Numbered from the stretch's first letter, positions 33,590 through 43,386 are shown. The stretch is 64,000 nucleotides of DNA from Vibrio litoralis DSM 17657 (GCF_000426765.1 NZ_AUFZ01000001.1:62001-126000); one strand, 5' to 3'. Notes: generated from the letters alone by a model not told the origin. Numbers and translations: made by a program.

Positions 33590-34977
33590 AATTTCTCTGC
33601 ATATTTTAAAATGGAATGACGGATCACCAGTGACGCTCCTAAACTGAAATAAAATAGGAACTGCAACATCGGTGTCAGCATTAAGATCTGGCTGTAAGGT
33701 AAACTTAATAAGCAACCAATAACAAAGGCCCGTAAAGCAGGCTGAAAGCTAAGTAATTGAATGTCTTCTTTATTCAACTGTATTGGTTCAAAAGTCCCAA
33801 CCGGTTTAGTCACTTTAAAAATATAGACCACCAAGGTAATAAAAAACACCGTGCCAACTAAACCTGTCTCCCAAAGCAACATACTTAATGATGTAGAATC
33901 AAGTAAGACATTTAATACAATATTTAAAAAACCAGGGGAAACGGAACTACCATGGTTTGTCGCATTTAATCCGTAGCCGAAAAACATGCCTGACACGCCA
34001 TAAAGATCACTATTATTCAGCCAGAAAAAGATCGTTGTCATCCGGCCTAGCTCACCCGACTCCATAATGTAGTTAGGGTCAAATATGTAGCCTAATGAAT
34101 CAATGAATACGTCGAAAGGCCCTTTAGTAGGATCGGCTCCAATTGAAGAGGTATAAGAGGCCGCTAAAGCTAAAATGGCCCCTGTGATCAACACCATCGC
34201 GCCAGCCACAATAATTAATAGCATTTTAAGATCAAAGCTCTTCATGCCTTTAATATAACTGGTCGATAACCACACCATCGCCAGCAACATAGGAGACAAT
34301 AAAATCACGAATTTAATTTCACCTAGAATACACAGTAAAAATGCTGCCGACACATGAAAAACAACCGACTTCTTAGAGGTAACCCCATGTTTAAATTCGG
34401 AAACCTTCATCAACATGACCAGTAAACATAACAGCCCCATTGCTGCCGTGTTTCCTCCCGCCATCGGGTCTCCGCCAAACGTACCGACGACCGAGTCCCA
34501 CTTTTCATACGGGCCTTTAATTGCAACCCTTTTAGGTACAATCACAAGCACTTGATATAAAATAATCGGAAACTGTAGGTAAAAAATCCAGTAAAACGAT
34601 TTGAGCACACGATAGACCTGTGACTCACGACAAAAGCCAAGTAAAAGACAGAATAATATCAACGATAACGCCAGTTCATTTTTAAGCCCAACGATAGTGA
34701 CTAATACCCCGCTTTGTAGGAAGGTATTGACTAACACCATGACAAAAAAACCGACAAACAGCGTGAGAATGGCATACTCTTGATAGTCCAGATCCAAAGC
34801 TTCATAACGTGTTTGCATTAACAACAATAGAAACATGGCACAAACCAAAAGAAATGGTAGCCAGAGCACTGCACCAATTCCCGTAAAGTATTGAACTAGA
34901 CCACAAAACACAAGGCTCGCAAAGGCATAAACTTGCAAAAAATGTCCTGTATTTAGCTGTAATCTCATTATGTTCAT
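33586..34977 (-). CDS. O-antigen ligase/Wzy-type polymerase
   Basis: A 463-residue polytopic membrane protein with about 11-12 hydrophobic helices and one larger periplasmic loop (about residues 285-350, with DPTKGPFDVFIDSLGYIF and NATNHGSSVSP), the arrangement of Wzy polymerases and WaaL-like ligases. These families diverge strongly, so the call depends on topology and on position between a Wzx-like flippase gene and glycosyltransferase genes. It should polymerise undecaprenyl-linked repeat units in the periplasm. Confidence 0.78.
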   Translation of the reverse strand: MNIMRLQLNTGHFLQVYAFASLVFCGLVQYFTGIGAVLWLPFLLVCAMFLLLLMQTRYEALDLDYQEYAILTLFVGFFVMVLVNTFLQSGVLVTIVGLKNELALSLILFCLLLGFCRESQVYRVLKSFYWIFYLQFPIILYQVLVIVPKRVAIKGPYEKWDSVVGTFGGDPMAGGNTAAMGLLCLLVMLMKVSEFKHGVTSKKSVVFHVSAAFLLCILGEIKFVILLSPMLLAMVWLSTSYIKGMKSFDLKMLLIIVAGAMVLITGAILALAASYTSSIGADPTKGPFDVFIDSLGYIFDPNYIMESGELGRMTTIFFWLNNSDLYGVSGMFFGYGLNATNHGSSVSPGFLNIVLNVLLDSTSLSMLLWETGLVGTVFFITLVVYIFKVTKPVGTFEPIQLNKEDIQLLSFQPALRAFVIGCLLSLPYSQILMLTPMLQFLFYFSLGASLVIRHSILKYAEKL

Positions 34978-34984
34978 AGTCGCT

Positions 34985-36196
34985 CTAAATCTTAGACTTT
35001 AAGTGAGACAGACTGACCGCGCGACGATTTACTTTTACATAAATAAATCCATAGCGAATAAAAGAAAGCACTGCGTACATAAGTACTGAATATTCGTAAT
35101 TATTATAGAAGTAAGGAAATACCACAAAGGCACAAAAAACGACAAGTAATTGCTCAAGCTGGATTCTCAAAAAATATTTTGCTGAACCAAACACCAGCTC
35201 GATAACCGTCAGTGGGCATACTGCTAATGCTGGGAGTAAATAAGGAAGCATGTAGCGTGAGGTCGGAATCGAACTTATCCATTCATCACTAAAACCTAAG
35301 TGCATGACTATCGGATAAAAGACAAACACACCAGCGGTTGCCACTACTCCAAGAATCAATAGCAGTAAACGAACTTTTTTAAACTCAGTGTAATTAAATC
35401 GATGATTACGAAAATCAATCGACCACTTTGAGAAAATAGAGTTTCTCACTGCATTGCCAACAATCACCACTGGCGATAAACAAAAACGATTGACTACAGC
35501 AAAGTAACCCGCCATAACAGGCGTAAACCATAAGTTGACCAACACTGTCGGCAAATTCGCATTCGCCATTGCTAACACTTCCGCACTGCCGATCCCTGAA
35601 ATATGACCAATATTTTCTTTAAAAAAACGATGAAGGTTTTTAGGCCGAAATAAGCTCCAATTAAGCCATTTCCACTCAATAGAATAACTTAACCATAAAG
35701 ACACTAAGCACAACAGCCCAATCGACCAGACCCAATAAAAATCAGACATGGTTTGAGATAAATACACACCAGCCGCGACCAGTATCGATACAGAAAGTCT
35801 TTGAACTGCTAACAGTCTTATTTTTTCGTCACGCAGCAGCATATTTTCCGAAATAAGCACCCAGGCCTGACATAAAGTCAGGAGATACAAAATAATAAAA
35901 TCTCGGTCAAAAACATAATGGCATATCAATGCATAAGGAATGGCTATCAGCAATGTTTGCACAATGCAAAAAGCAAAGTTCTGCATGTACGTTTCCGTGC
36001 TTTGCTTGGGCAACAATAGCTGTGAAGCAAACATGCATATCTGAGCACCAATCAAAATTATGCTGTACGTTAAAGCGTAGATCCCCACATCTGCCATACC
36101 ATAACGGTGCGAAATCAGCCATATGGTGCCAGCGCCAATTAACTGGGTGACAATTGACGAGCTTGCAATCGTTCCAACACTTTTTAATAAACTCAC
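34985..36196 (-). CDS. Wzx-type oligosaccharide flippase
   Basis: A 403-residue polytopic protein of the MOP/Wzx flippase superfamily, starting with GTG at 36196 that overlaps the preceding stop (TAGTG). The N-terminal amphipathic MSLLKSVGTIASSSIVTQLIGAG minus its last residues and about 11-12 helices with scattered charged residues are typical. It would move the lipid-linked repeat unit across the inner membrane. Sequence identity within this family is low, so operon context carries much of the evidence. Confidence 0.78.
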   Translation of the reverse strand: MSLLKSVGTIASSSIVTQLIGAGTIWLISHRYGMADVGIYALTYSIILIGAQICMFASQLLLPKQSTETYMQNFAFCIVQTLLIAIPYALICHYVFDRDFIILYLLTLCQAWVLISENMLLRDEKIRLLAVQRLSVSILVAAGVYLSQTMSDFYWVWSIGLLCLVSLWLSYSIEWKWLNWSLFRPKNLHRFFKENIGHISGIGSAEVLAMANANLPTVLVNLWFTPVMAGYFAVVNRFCLSPVVIVGNAVRNSIFSKWSIDFRNHRFNYTEFKKVRLLLLILGVVATAGVFVFYPIVMHLGFSDEWISSIPTSRYMLPYLLPALAVCPLTVIELVFGSAKYFLRIQLEQLLVVFCAFVVFPYFYNNYEYSVLMYAVLSFIRYGFIYVKVNRRAVSLSHLKSKI

Positions 36197-38424
36197 TATC
36201 TACCCTTCCGTATCAAAACCTGCGCGTTGTTATCCCTTAATGTTTTAGCCTCTTCGCTTTGCATATGTTCAAGCTTTACTTGATTAACCATCGCGCCCAT
36301 AACATTTATGCCTTGTTCTGATACGCGCTTGAGTTGCTCGAGCACTTGGTTCGCATTCAGTTTGTTCGACTCTACAACCCATAAAGTGGTTTCTGTTTGC
36401 TTAGAAACTAATAAGCCATCTTTAAAACTTTCTACACAAGGTAAGTCGATGATAATTCGATCATATCTTGCTTTAAGATGCTCCAATAGCATTGGTATAT
36501 TAAGATTTGACAATAAGAGTAATGAAGAACTATCCGATGTGCCTTTCGGCATTAAATCAACTTTGCCTTCAACCGGTAAAATAAACGATTCAAGTTCCTC
36601 AATATTGTTTAAACTATCGGAAAAACCAGGATGTCCCTGGAAGTTAAAGCGCTCAGTGAGCCCATTTTCGCTACGATAATCCATGTCGATTAATAACGTG
36701 CGACTATCATGCGCAAATGTTTTAGCTATCAGGTAGGACACTAATGAACGCCCTTCCATTGCTGTGGCTGACATTATTGATATAACACGATGAGGCTCAG
36801 CAATAATGCCTTGCTGTATTTGATTACTTTCTTCTAAAATCCACTTGGTTCGTAAACCGACCAACAGATCATCGACTTGAGGTGTTTCAAAAGTTGATAA
36901 ATGCCACTCCTCAGCTTGATTAGGAATCACCCCTAGCTCTCCTAATGGTAGTAACCCCAACCGACGTTTGATATCGGACATAGTTGTGATCGAGTTTTGC
37001 AATGCTGCTTTCACAATCAGAGCTACTACACATAAGATCAACGTCAGCATGAAGATCATGATCAAGAATAACGCTTTATTGGGCTTCGATGGTTTTTCTG
37101 GTGCTACCGCTGGATCGTATAACACAGAATCTGGCTCTCGATATTCACGATTGAGTGAAAGCTCTTGAGTACGCTGATAAAGCTCTTTATATAGGTCTGT
37201 GGTTTTGTCTAGATCCGTTTTTAACGTATTGTACTTATCACGTTTGACAGCCATCGCCTGGAAAGTTTGTTTCTGCTTTGCTAGTTCAAGTTCGTATTGG
37301 CGTTCTTTTTGCAAAGCCGCTTGATAGGATTTATATAAACCTTTTTCTAGCTCACGCAGTAACATGCGTGTTTGTACTTGTATAGCTTCGATTTTAGCTT
37401 TCGCTTGCAGCACTTTCTGGTGTTTTGGCCCATAACGTTTTTGCAGTTGATATAAGTCTTTATTGGCAGAAATAAGGGCAATACGCAAGTCTTGTACCTG
37501 AGCATGACTTGAAATTTCAGGTAAGGTAATCACATCCAACAATGGTATTCCTGAGCTTTGACTGACAACATCGTAATTGGCTTTTAACGTTAAGCGGCGA
37601 TCTTTCGCATCAGCGAGCTTATTGGTGACGATTCCTAAGGTTTCAGTTTCAAATCCATCAACGCCTCGAAAGGTCAGTAACCCTTCGGCATCTAAAAGCG
37701 CTTCAATGCCTTTTTTCTGCTCTAGCATAGTTTGCTTTAATTCTGCTAAACGTTGCTGGTTCCACTCTTGCGCCGCAATTGTTTTCTGTACTTTTTGCTC
37801 AACGGTATAGTCGATATACGATTGAGCGACACCATTAGCAACCTTCGCAGCTACTTCAGAGGAAGGCCATTCAAACGAAACATACACCAATTGGGTTAAA
37901 CGTACTCCACTGATCGTAATATGCTGATAAACGGTTTTAACTGCATTATTTATCCGTTCTTGCTTTGACAGAATGCCATGTTGAGAAAGGGATGTATTTT
38001 CATTAATATTATTATCTTCATGACGAGTCGAACCATCAAATAATGGCGTATCTTCAACTAACCTTCTCCCTGCTTCACCATTAAAATCAGGATCTTCATC
38101 CAGCTTTAATGTTCTAACTGCCTTTTCAATAATGACCCTAGATTGCATCAAGGTGTACTGAGTTTCGTAGTACGGGTTTCGAGTGGAATCATAACCATCC
38201 ACTTGCTCCATCGGGGTTGCATTATCAGACTGGGCTTTAATCAATACGGTAGCCGTCGAGACATACTGCGACACCATTCCTTGTATGAACGGAAAGCTAA
38301 TGCCAGTTATGACACATACTATCAGCGCCACTTTCCACCAATGTTTGAATATCTCACCGGTCAATTTAGAAAAATCGATAATACTTTCCAATCTCTTCCC
38401 ATTTTCAATTATTGAGGCTGTCAT
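36196..38424 (-). CDS. Wzc-like polysaccharide co-polymerase with degenerate kinase domain
   Basis: A 742-residue inner membrane protein: cytoplasmic start, TM1 (about 35-55), a Wzz periplasmic domain with long coiled coil (about 200-420), a Pro-rich stretch (DPAVAPEKPSKP) before TM2, then a BY-kinase-like domain. In that domain Walker A' (LLIDMDYR) and Walker B (RIIIDLP) remain, but the P-loop reads SATAMEGRSL, with Arg in place of the invariant Lys, and the C-terminus has no tyrosine cluster. It probably controls chain length and export without kinase activity. No Wzb phosphatase gene occurs in the operon, in agreement. Confidence 0.85.
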   Translation of the reverse strand: MTASIIENGKRLESIIDFSKLTGEIFKHWWKVALIVCVITGISFPFIQGMVSQYVSTATVLIKAQSDNATPMEQVDGYDSTRNPYYETQYTLMQSRVIIEKAVRTLKLDEDPDFNGEAGRRLVEDTPLFDGSTRHEDNNINENTSLSQHGILSKQERINNAVKTVYQHITISGVRLTQLVYVSFEWPSSEVAAKVANGVAQSYIDYTVEQKVQKTIAAQEWNQQRLAELKQTMLEQKKGIEALLDAEGLLTFRGVDGFETETLGIVTNKLADAKDRRLTLKANYDVVSQSSGIPLLDVITLPEISSHAQVQDLRIALISANKDLYQLQKRYGPKHQKVLQAKAKIEAIQVQTRMLLRELEKGLYKSYQAALQKERQYELELAKQKQTFQAMAVKRDKYNTLKTDLDKTTDLYKELYQRTQELSLNREYREPDSVLYDPAVAPEKPSKPNKALFLIMIFMLTLILCVVALIVKAALQNSITTMSDIKRRLGLLPLGELGVIPNQAEEWHLSTFETPQVDDLLVGLRTKWILEESNQIQQGIIAEPHRVISIMSATAMEGRSLVSYLIAKTFAHDSRTLLIDMDYRSENGLTERFNFQGHPGFSDSLNNIEELESFILPVEGKVDLMPKGTSDSSSLLLLSNLNIPMLLEHLKARYDRIIIDLPCVESFKDGLLVSKQTETTLWVVESNKLNANQVLEQLKRVSEQGINVMGAMVNQVKLEHMQSEEAKTLRDNNAQVLIRKGR

Positions 38425-38425
38425 A

Positions 38426-39016
38426 TTAAAAAAAACTCATTTCTACAATAACGGTATCACCCGGATACACGAGTTCCGTCATACTCACATCTTCTAATAG
38501 TTCTTGTGAGCCTGAACGTCGGATATTCACTTCATCCCTATCAGCCCGATCAGTAAAGCCTCCAGCGGTAGCTAGTGCTTTCTCCACCGTTAACCCTGGT
38601 TGATACTCATAACCATCAGGATCTTCAACTTGTCCTGTCACATAAAATTTGCGAAACCTATCCATGGTAACCGTAACATTTGGGTTAATTAGGTAATCAC
38701 CACGCAAGTTATTTTCTATATAATTTTCTATCTGTTCTAAGGTTTTACCGAGTACGGAAACTTGGTTGATATAGGGGAAATTGATCTGGCCTTTGTTATC
38801 AATAATCACACGCATGCTCATGTCAGGCTCACCAAAAACTTCAATTTTCAAAATATCCCCCGCTCCCACGGTATAACCCTCTTGTACCGCTTGTTGGTTG
38901 GCCTCTTGACGTTGCTGCTCGGTCAGAGTGTTTGATGAAACGTCTGATTCATTGGCATGTGCAATATTTGCCAACATCATAACTATACTTAAGCTCCACA
39001 ACCTCAATGTATTCAT
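38426..39016 (-). CDS. Short OPX polysaccharide export protein (Wza-like)
   Basis: A 196-residue periplasmic protein with a signal peptide (MNTLRLWSLSIVMMLANIAHA). It holds the poly-export domain (YTVGAGDILKIEVFGEPDMS) and one SLBB domain (YVTGQVEDPDGYEYQPGLTV). There is no lipobox Cys and no C-terminal amphipathic helix, so unlike Wza it cannot form an outer membrane pore itself. The adjacent beta-barrel gene likely supplies the pore. It is separated from the wzc-like gene by one base. Confidence 0.87.
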   Translation of the reverse strand: MNTLRLWSLSIVMMLANIAHANESDVSSNTLTEQQRQEANQQAVQEGYTVGAGDILKIEVFGEPDMSMRVIIDNKGQINFPYINQVSVLGKTLEQIENYIENNLRGDYLINPNVTVTMDRFRKFYVTGQVEDPDGYEYQPGLTVEKALATAGGFTDRADRDEVNIRRSGSQELLEDVSMTELVYPGDTVIVEMSFF

Positions 39017-40308
39017 TAAATATTTACCTTAAATGTCAGCATTATCAAGGATTTATCCAACCCAAGCGTTCTATTTACTGGAACTGTACCATTCTCACCG
39101 ATATAAAAAGTATCGGTTACTAGGTTCGAGCCCACTCGCAAATCTTGGTAACTCAGTTCCATATAAACAGATTGACGATAATCATAGCCAATTGCCACTG
39201 TCGATGTATATTGCTTATCATTTCGTCTCGTATTCATATTGACGTAATCTAGATCATTATATAAAAATTCGAACCGAGTATATAACCTGTCTACCCACCA
39301 ATAATGCTTCCAGGAGATACCATACTTATTATCTTTTATATAACCGCCAGATTCATTCGGGTCTTTAACCGTTCGACTAGTCTGCAACTCCAAAGTCGAA
39401 TAATTAACAGGTTGCCAACGATATTTAAAATTCCAGTTCAAGCCATTAAAATCATCAGAGTCACTATTATTAAGGAAGTTTTTATATAACCAAGCCAAAT
39501 TAAAATCGATGTAAGATTTACCCGTTAATTCAGTTTGGACCCCTACCACTAAAAAATATTCATTGGAGTTTTTTATCTGATTTTCATAATCACGGTGGTT
39601 AGTTATAAAGCTATAGCGAAAACGAGAAACTTTCGAATATTTATCGAATAACTCAACAATAGCGCTACTCTCAACCCACTCTTGAGCTAATACATATTGA
39701 TAAAAGTCTGAACTGGCCTGCTCAACAGAAGATAAATCCGTGTAATCTAAACGCTTCTGTTGCAGCGCAAATTGTAACGACCCTCTTCCCTCGGGGGCAC
39801 CATAGTTATAACGAACTTCACCGTTAAAAAAGTTGGTTTTCAATCCTTCATCAATACCATAAAGCGCGAGTTGGCTAGGCAATAGACCTTCTGTTAGTTC
39901 TCGACCTCTTTGTTCTCGATTAATCGTATTATCGAGATTCAGCTTCACCGAGTGCTTAAACCCAAGCCACCATTCACCATAAAAGCTTAGGTCATGTTTG
40001 TTAGCATCATCAGAAGAAGCATCTTCATATTTTAAATAATCCCCTGAATAGGAAAGCACATAAGTATCAGTATAGCGCTGACCGATCATACGAATTTCAG
40101 GATTAATACGGTAAAAAAAACTCTCTGAGGCATACAGTGGATCGGGTTGAAAGGTCACATTGTCATTATAACCAGTGTCGATACCCACATTGGCTTGATA
40201 ATCAATACCAAGCCAACCTGTATGTGATTTTGGTGTCAACTCTGCCTGGCTAAAAAAGCTCACGAAACATAGCGCTAACCAAAACTTATCCTTCACTTTA
40301 TAAATCAC
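39016..40308 (-). CDS. Outer membrane beta-barrel protein of the exopolysaccharide operon
   Basis: A 430-residue protein with a signal peptide (ending FFSQA) and alternating amphipathic strands rich in aromatic residues (WLGIDYQANVGIDTGYNDN, then many YxYxxxDY strands), ending with a beta-strand LIMLTFKVNI as a barrel closing signal. About 16-18 strands can be counted roughly. Placed beside a pore-less OPX protein, it is likely the export porin for the polymer. The overlap with the OPX start (39016) suggests coupled synthesis. Confidence 0.77.
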   Translation of the reverse strand: MIYKVKDKFWLALCFVSFFSQAELTPKSHTGWLGIDYQANVGIDTGYNDNVTFQPDPLYASESFFYRINPEIRMIGQRYTDTYVLSYSGDYLKYEDASSDDANKHDLSFYGEWWLGFKHSVKLNLDNTINREQRGRELTEGLLPSQLALYGIDEGLKTNFFNGEVRYNYGAPEGRGSLQFALQQKRLDYTDLSSVEQASSDFYQYVLAQEWVESSAIVELFDKYSKVSRFRYSFITNHRDYENQIKNSNEYFLVVGVQTELTGKSYIDFNLAWLYKNFLNNSDSDDFNGLNWNFKYRWQPVNYSTLELQTSRTVKDPNESGGYIKDNKYGISWKHYWWVDRLYTRFEFLYNDLDYVNMNTRRNDKQYTSTVAIGYDYRQSVYMELSYQDLRVGSNLVTDTFYIGENGTVPVNRTLGLDKSLIMLTFKVNI

Positions 40309-40322
40309 AATTCCATCATCAA

Positions 40323-41726
40323 TTAATAAGCAGTATCGCTCACAAACCCTTTAAATATGGTCAGGAATATAATTTTTATATCATAAAACGGGGTCCAATT
40401 TTGCATATAGCGAATATCGTATTGAACACGCTTTTCCATTTTATCTAGAGTATCGGTTTCGCCTCGATAGCCACTAATCTGCGCCAGCCCGGTGATGCCC
40501 GGTTTCACTTTATGGCGTATCATGTAGTTATCAACAATTTTTCGATACTCCTCATTATGAGATACTGCGTGTGGTCTAGGCCCGACAATCGACATCGTAC
40601 CCTGTAAAACATTAATAAATTGAGGAAGTTCATCAAGTGAAGTACGACGAATAAAAGCTCCGAATTTAGTCACTCGAGGGTCGTTTCTCGTCGCTTGAGT
40701 CACGACCTCGGAATTCTCCATTACTTTCATTGAGCGAAACTTCCAAACTTTAATCTTTTTGCCGCCTAGGCCATAACGATCTTGCTTAAACAATACGGGG
40801 CCAGAAGAACTTAACTTCACGCCAATCGCAACCGCAAGTAATACAGGGAGAATAATTAAGGTAATCAGGCCACCTACAACGATATCAATTGTACGCTTGA
40901 TCACAGCGCCTAAGCCTTCAAAAGGAGAAGAAAACACACTGAAAGTCTGCACATTGCCAACGGCTCTCAATTGGGAATGACTCAAATTATAAGTATACAA
41001 ATCCGGAACAATAAAGGTATCAACGGTAGTATCAGACAGTGCATTTAAAAAACCACGAATACGTTCACGGGCTACCATTGGTAAAGCAATATACACTTGA
41101 TCTATCTCACCTTTTTGACAAGCCTCTAATAATGAATCTACTTCTCCCATATACTTACTTTTAGTTATATAACCAAAACGGTCATCACCCCGGTCATCAT
41201 AATAAGCTATATTTTTTTTGAATGCCCCTCCATACTTGTCTAGCAATCCTTTTTCGACTGAAAGCCCCCCAGCGGTTAACCCTATAATTCCTATTTTTTG
41301 AGAAAAGATTTTCTTAGTTGAGTATCTATGTATCATCAGGCGAGCAATAAGATTTATCAAAGCAGAAAGAGTATTTGCCCCCCAAAATGTTAAAGGTGTT
41401 AATACGGCAATATCGACACCTTTTAAAGTTGACACATTCATTACAGCCATTTTCATAATAATAAGTGAAAGCAGAAAGCCAATAATACTTCTCTTAATAA
41501 TCATTTTTTTCGGGGCATCATAACTCAACTTATATAATCCAGAATATTCACCACACAGTAAATATATCGTTGAGAAGACTAAACCACCAAATACATCGAC
41601 AATAGTTGGTGTTAAGCCCAATACTTTCAGTGTTGAGATAAGGCCCACATTAATGACTAAAAAGTCAAATAGTTTAATTAAAAAAGAAAACCCATCATCT
41701 GCAATTTTCAACGTTTCACGACTCAT
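40323..41726 (-). CDS. Undecaprenyl-phosphate sugar phosphotransferase (WcaJ-type initiator)
   Basis: A 467-residue polyisoprenyl-phosphate hexose-1-phosphate transferase that starts repeat-unit synthesis by loading a sugar phosphate on undecaprenyl phosphate. Four N-terminal helices and a CoA-binding-like cytoplasmic domain come first, a fifth helix near residue 285, then the catalytic domain with SGPVLFKQDRYG, KVWKFRSM, TSLDELPQF and VGPRPHAV, followed by KPGITGLAQISGYRGET. The ending resembles glucose-specific WcaJ enzymes, but the sugar is uncertain. Confidence 0.9.
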   Translation of the reverse strand: MSRETLKIADDGFSFLIKLFDFLVINVGLISTLKVLGLTPTIVDVFGGLVFSTIYLLCGEYSGLYKLSYDAPKKMIIKRSIIGFLLSLIIMKMAVMNVSTLKGVDIAVLTPLTFWGANTLSALINLIARLMIHRYSTKKIFSQKIGIIGLTAGGLSVEKGLLDKYGGAFKKNIAYYDDRGDDRFGYITKSKYMGEVDSLLEACQKGEIDQVYIALPMVARERIRGFLNALSDTTVDTFIVPDLYTYNLSHSQLRAVGNVQTFSVFSSPFEGLGAVIKRTIDIVVGGLITLIILPVLLAVAIGVKLSSSGPVLFKQDRYGLGGKKIKVWKFRSMKVMENSEVVTQATRNDPRVTKFGAFIRRTSLDELPQFINVLQGTMSIVGPRPHAVSHNEEYRKIVDNYMIRHKVKPGITGLAQISGYRGETDTLDKMEKRVQYDIRYMQNWTPFYDIKIIFLTIFKGFVSDTAY

Positions 41727-41767
41727 TTAACTTTCCTCTTAAGATAATAAATTTTATTAATACAATA

Positions 41768-42799
41768 TCATTCAGTAATATCTGGGTGATTATTAATAAA
41801 TTCTTGGAATGTTATAAAGGTATTTAAACCTTTTCGTGTATATTCATTATTAGGTTCATAGAATAAATTCCCTTGCATATCCCGCTGCTCAGGGTCGGCA
41901 ATATTTGCCATATAAAACCATTGTTCTTGTGAAGTAAGCCTTTGAAAACGACTGCCTCCCGCACCAGGAAAGTAACCTGCGCCAACTAAATCAGACGCAG
42001 TCACTGCTTTATCTGGGTAGTAATCAGCTCCAACAGAAAGTAATATGTTCGTTTCCGGAGGGCTATCGACTAACTGTGCTTTCATTCGAACAAACACACC
42101 AACAATATTACCGGCCTTGTTACAGCTTCTATTCTCATCAACACCATTTAAAGAATGAACTTCCGTTCCACCATGAACTGGACTCAAACTGTTATTCATA
42201 GAATATAATGCATAGCCTGAATCAGTATCCACTCTCACACTTTCACTCTGGTATTCAATTAACTGGTGATCATAGTTACCAGCCCAGGTTGGCGCTGACG
42301 AAGGGATTACTTCTTCCCAACTCGCTTTAGCAATCTGACGAGGAAAATTAGGGTTCGAGCGTAATACCCATAAATTAATTTCACCAATTCTTATTTGTAT
42401 TGTTTTTTGATTGGCTGAATGACTTACACCAGGGTAAGCAACAAACCATGCAGTGACCGCAGACCACTCACCTTTCGTATATCCAATCGCTGATTTATTA
42501 CCCGCCTTTTTTATGGCATCCACCCAATAAGAAGGAGCCGCCTCGCCTTTGGGTATGCCTTGTATCACATTCCCATGTCGCGACCATGAGGGTTCAGCTG
42601 GTGACATCAATAACACCTCATCATTAAAGAGAGACATTGCATCAACCACTTTTTTCACCCAGATAGGCGTAGAATCTTTGGTTTCCACTTTTTGTTGAGT
42701 ATCATCTGTTTTCGGCGGAGTAGCTTGAGCAAAAACGGTCGAGCAGCTAATAAAAGCCGTAAAAATAACAAGGAACACAAAACGCTGAAAAATAATCAT
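41768..42799 (-). CDS. Exported protein of unknown function, first gene of the exopolysaccharide operon
   Basis: A 343-residue protein with a signal peptide (MIIFQRFVFLVIFTAFISC to VFAQA), a Thr/Lys-rich linker and a globular domain with many Trp/Tyr residues (WSRHGNVIQGIPKG, WFVAYPGVSHSANQ, HGGTEVHSLNGVDENRSC). GGAGA precedes the start. I do not recognise a family. The aromatic-rich surface and leading position in the operon suggest polymer binding or processing, but no catalytic motif is evident. It may bind carbohydrate; that is inference. Confidence 0.7.
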   Translation of the reverse strand: MIIFQRFVFLVIFTAFISCSTVFAQATPPKTDDTQQKVETKDSTPIWVKKVVDAMSLFNDEVLLMSPAEPSWSRHGNVIQGIPKGEAAPSYWVDAIKKAGNKSAIGYTKGEWSAVTAWFVAYPGVSHSANQKTIQIRIGEINLWVLRSNPNFPRQIAKASWEEVIPSSAPTWAGNYDHQLIEYQSESVRVDTDSGYALYSMNNSLSPVHGGTEVHSLNGVDENRSCNKAGNIVGVFVRMKAQLVDSPPETNILLSVGADYYPDKAVTASDLVGAGYFPGAGGSRFQRLTSQEQWFYMANIADPEQRDMQGNLFYEPNNEYTRKGLNTFITFQEFINNHPDITE

Positions 42800-42942
42800 A
42801 AGTCTCCTGTCAATTTGCTCACTTCATATCCTATTAATAGATGAAAATAGTTATGGATGACAAAAAAATCGTCGTTTCTTATATCATAAATATGATTCGG
42901 GTACGAAATCTATTCCATATAGGTGAAACTCTTCGCTCATGT

Positions 42943-42948
42943 TATAAT
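42943..42948 (+). promoter_or_regulatory. -10 element of the yibL promoter
   Basis: TATAAT in GTTATAATCC lies about 57 bp before yibL; a clear -35 is not seen. The same 205-bp spacer must hold the minus-strand exopolysaccharide promoter. No JUMPstart/ops element (GGCGGTAG) occurs in it. Confidence 0.5.
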
Positions 42949-43004
42949 CCTGCACAAACTATTTGCTGTAATCACAGATTCAATTTACTTAATATGGTGA
43001 ACAC

Positions 43005-43361
43005 ATGAGCCAACAAAACGAACTACAACAACTTAATAATCGACTTGATAAGTGCCGCCATAAACTTGAAGCTGCTCAAAAGCGAGCAGATAAAGCAATG
43101 ATTTATCAATTTGAAACTGAAATTAACCAGCTCAGTAAACAAATCGCTCAGCATAACCACAAAAAAAACTACGATTTAAATAAAGAACGCAAAGCCTTAC
43201 TCGCGATGCCTTTTAGCCGCGCATTAACTAAAGAAGAGAAAGCCGACCAAGGTAAACTGAAAAAATCAGTGAAGGGTCTTGTTATCGTTCACCCTTTAAC
43301 CAAAATTGGTAAAGAGTTAAAATTAGAAGAAATGACAGGCTTTGCTCCTAAAGAGTTTTAA
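43005..43361 (+). CDS. yibL: Ribosome-associated YibL family protein
   Basis: A 118-residue charged, largely coiled-coil protein. The C-terminal half (KLKKSVKGLVIVHPLTKIG and EEMTGFAPKEF) closely matches E. coli YibL, a protein found with ribosomes or 50S subunits; its role is not defined. Divergent from the exopolysaccharide operon and followed by a terminator. Confidence 0.93.
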   Translation: MSQQNELQQLNNRLDKCRHKLEAAQKRADKAMIYQFETEINQLSKQIAQHNHKKNYDLNKERKALLAMPFSRALTKEEKADQGKLKKSVKGLVIVHPLTKIGKELKLEEMTGFAPKEF

Positions 43362-43386
43362 GCGAGTCGCATCTCAATGACTGTCG

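Noticed and set aside
42800..43004. JUMPstart/ops element for the exopolysaccharide operon
   Set aside because: GGCGGTAG or close variants are not found on either strand, so RfaH-type control is not supported.
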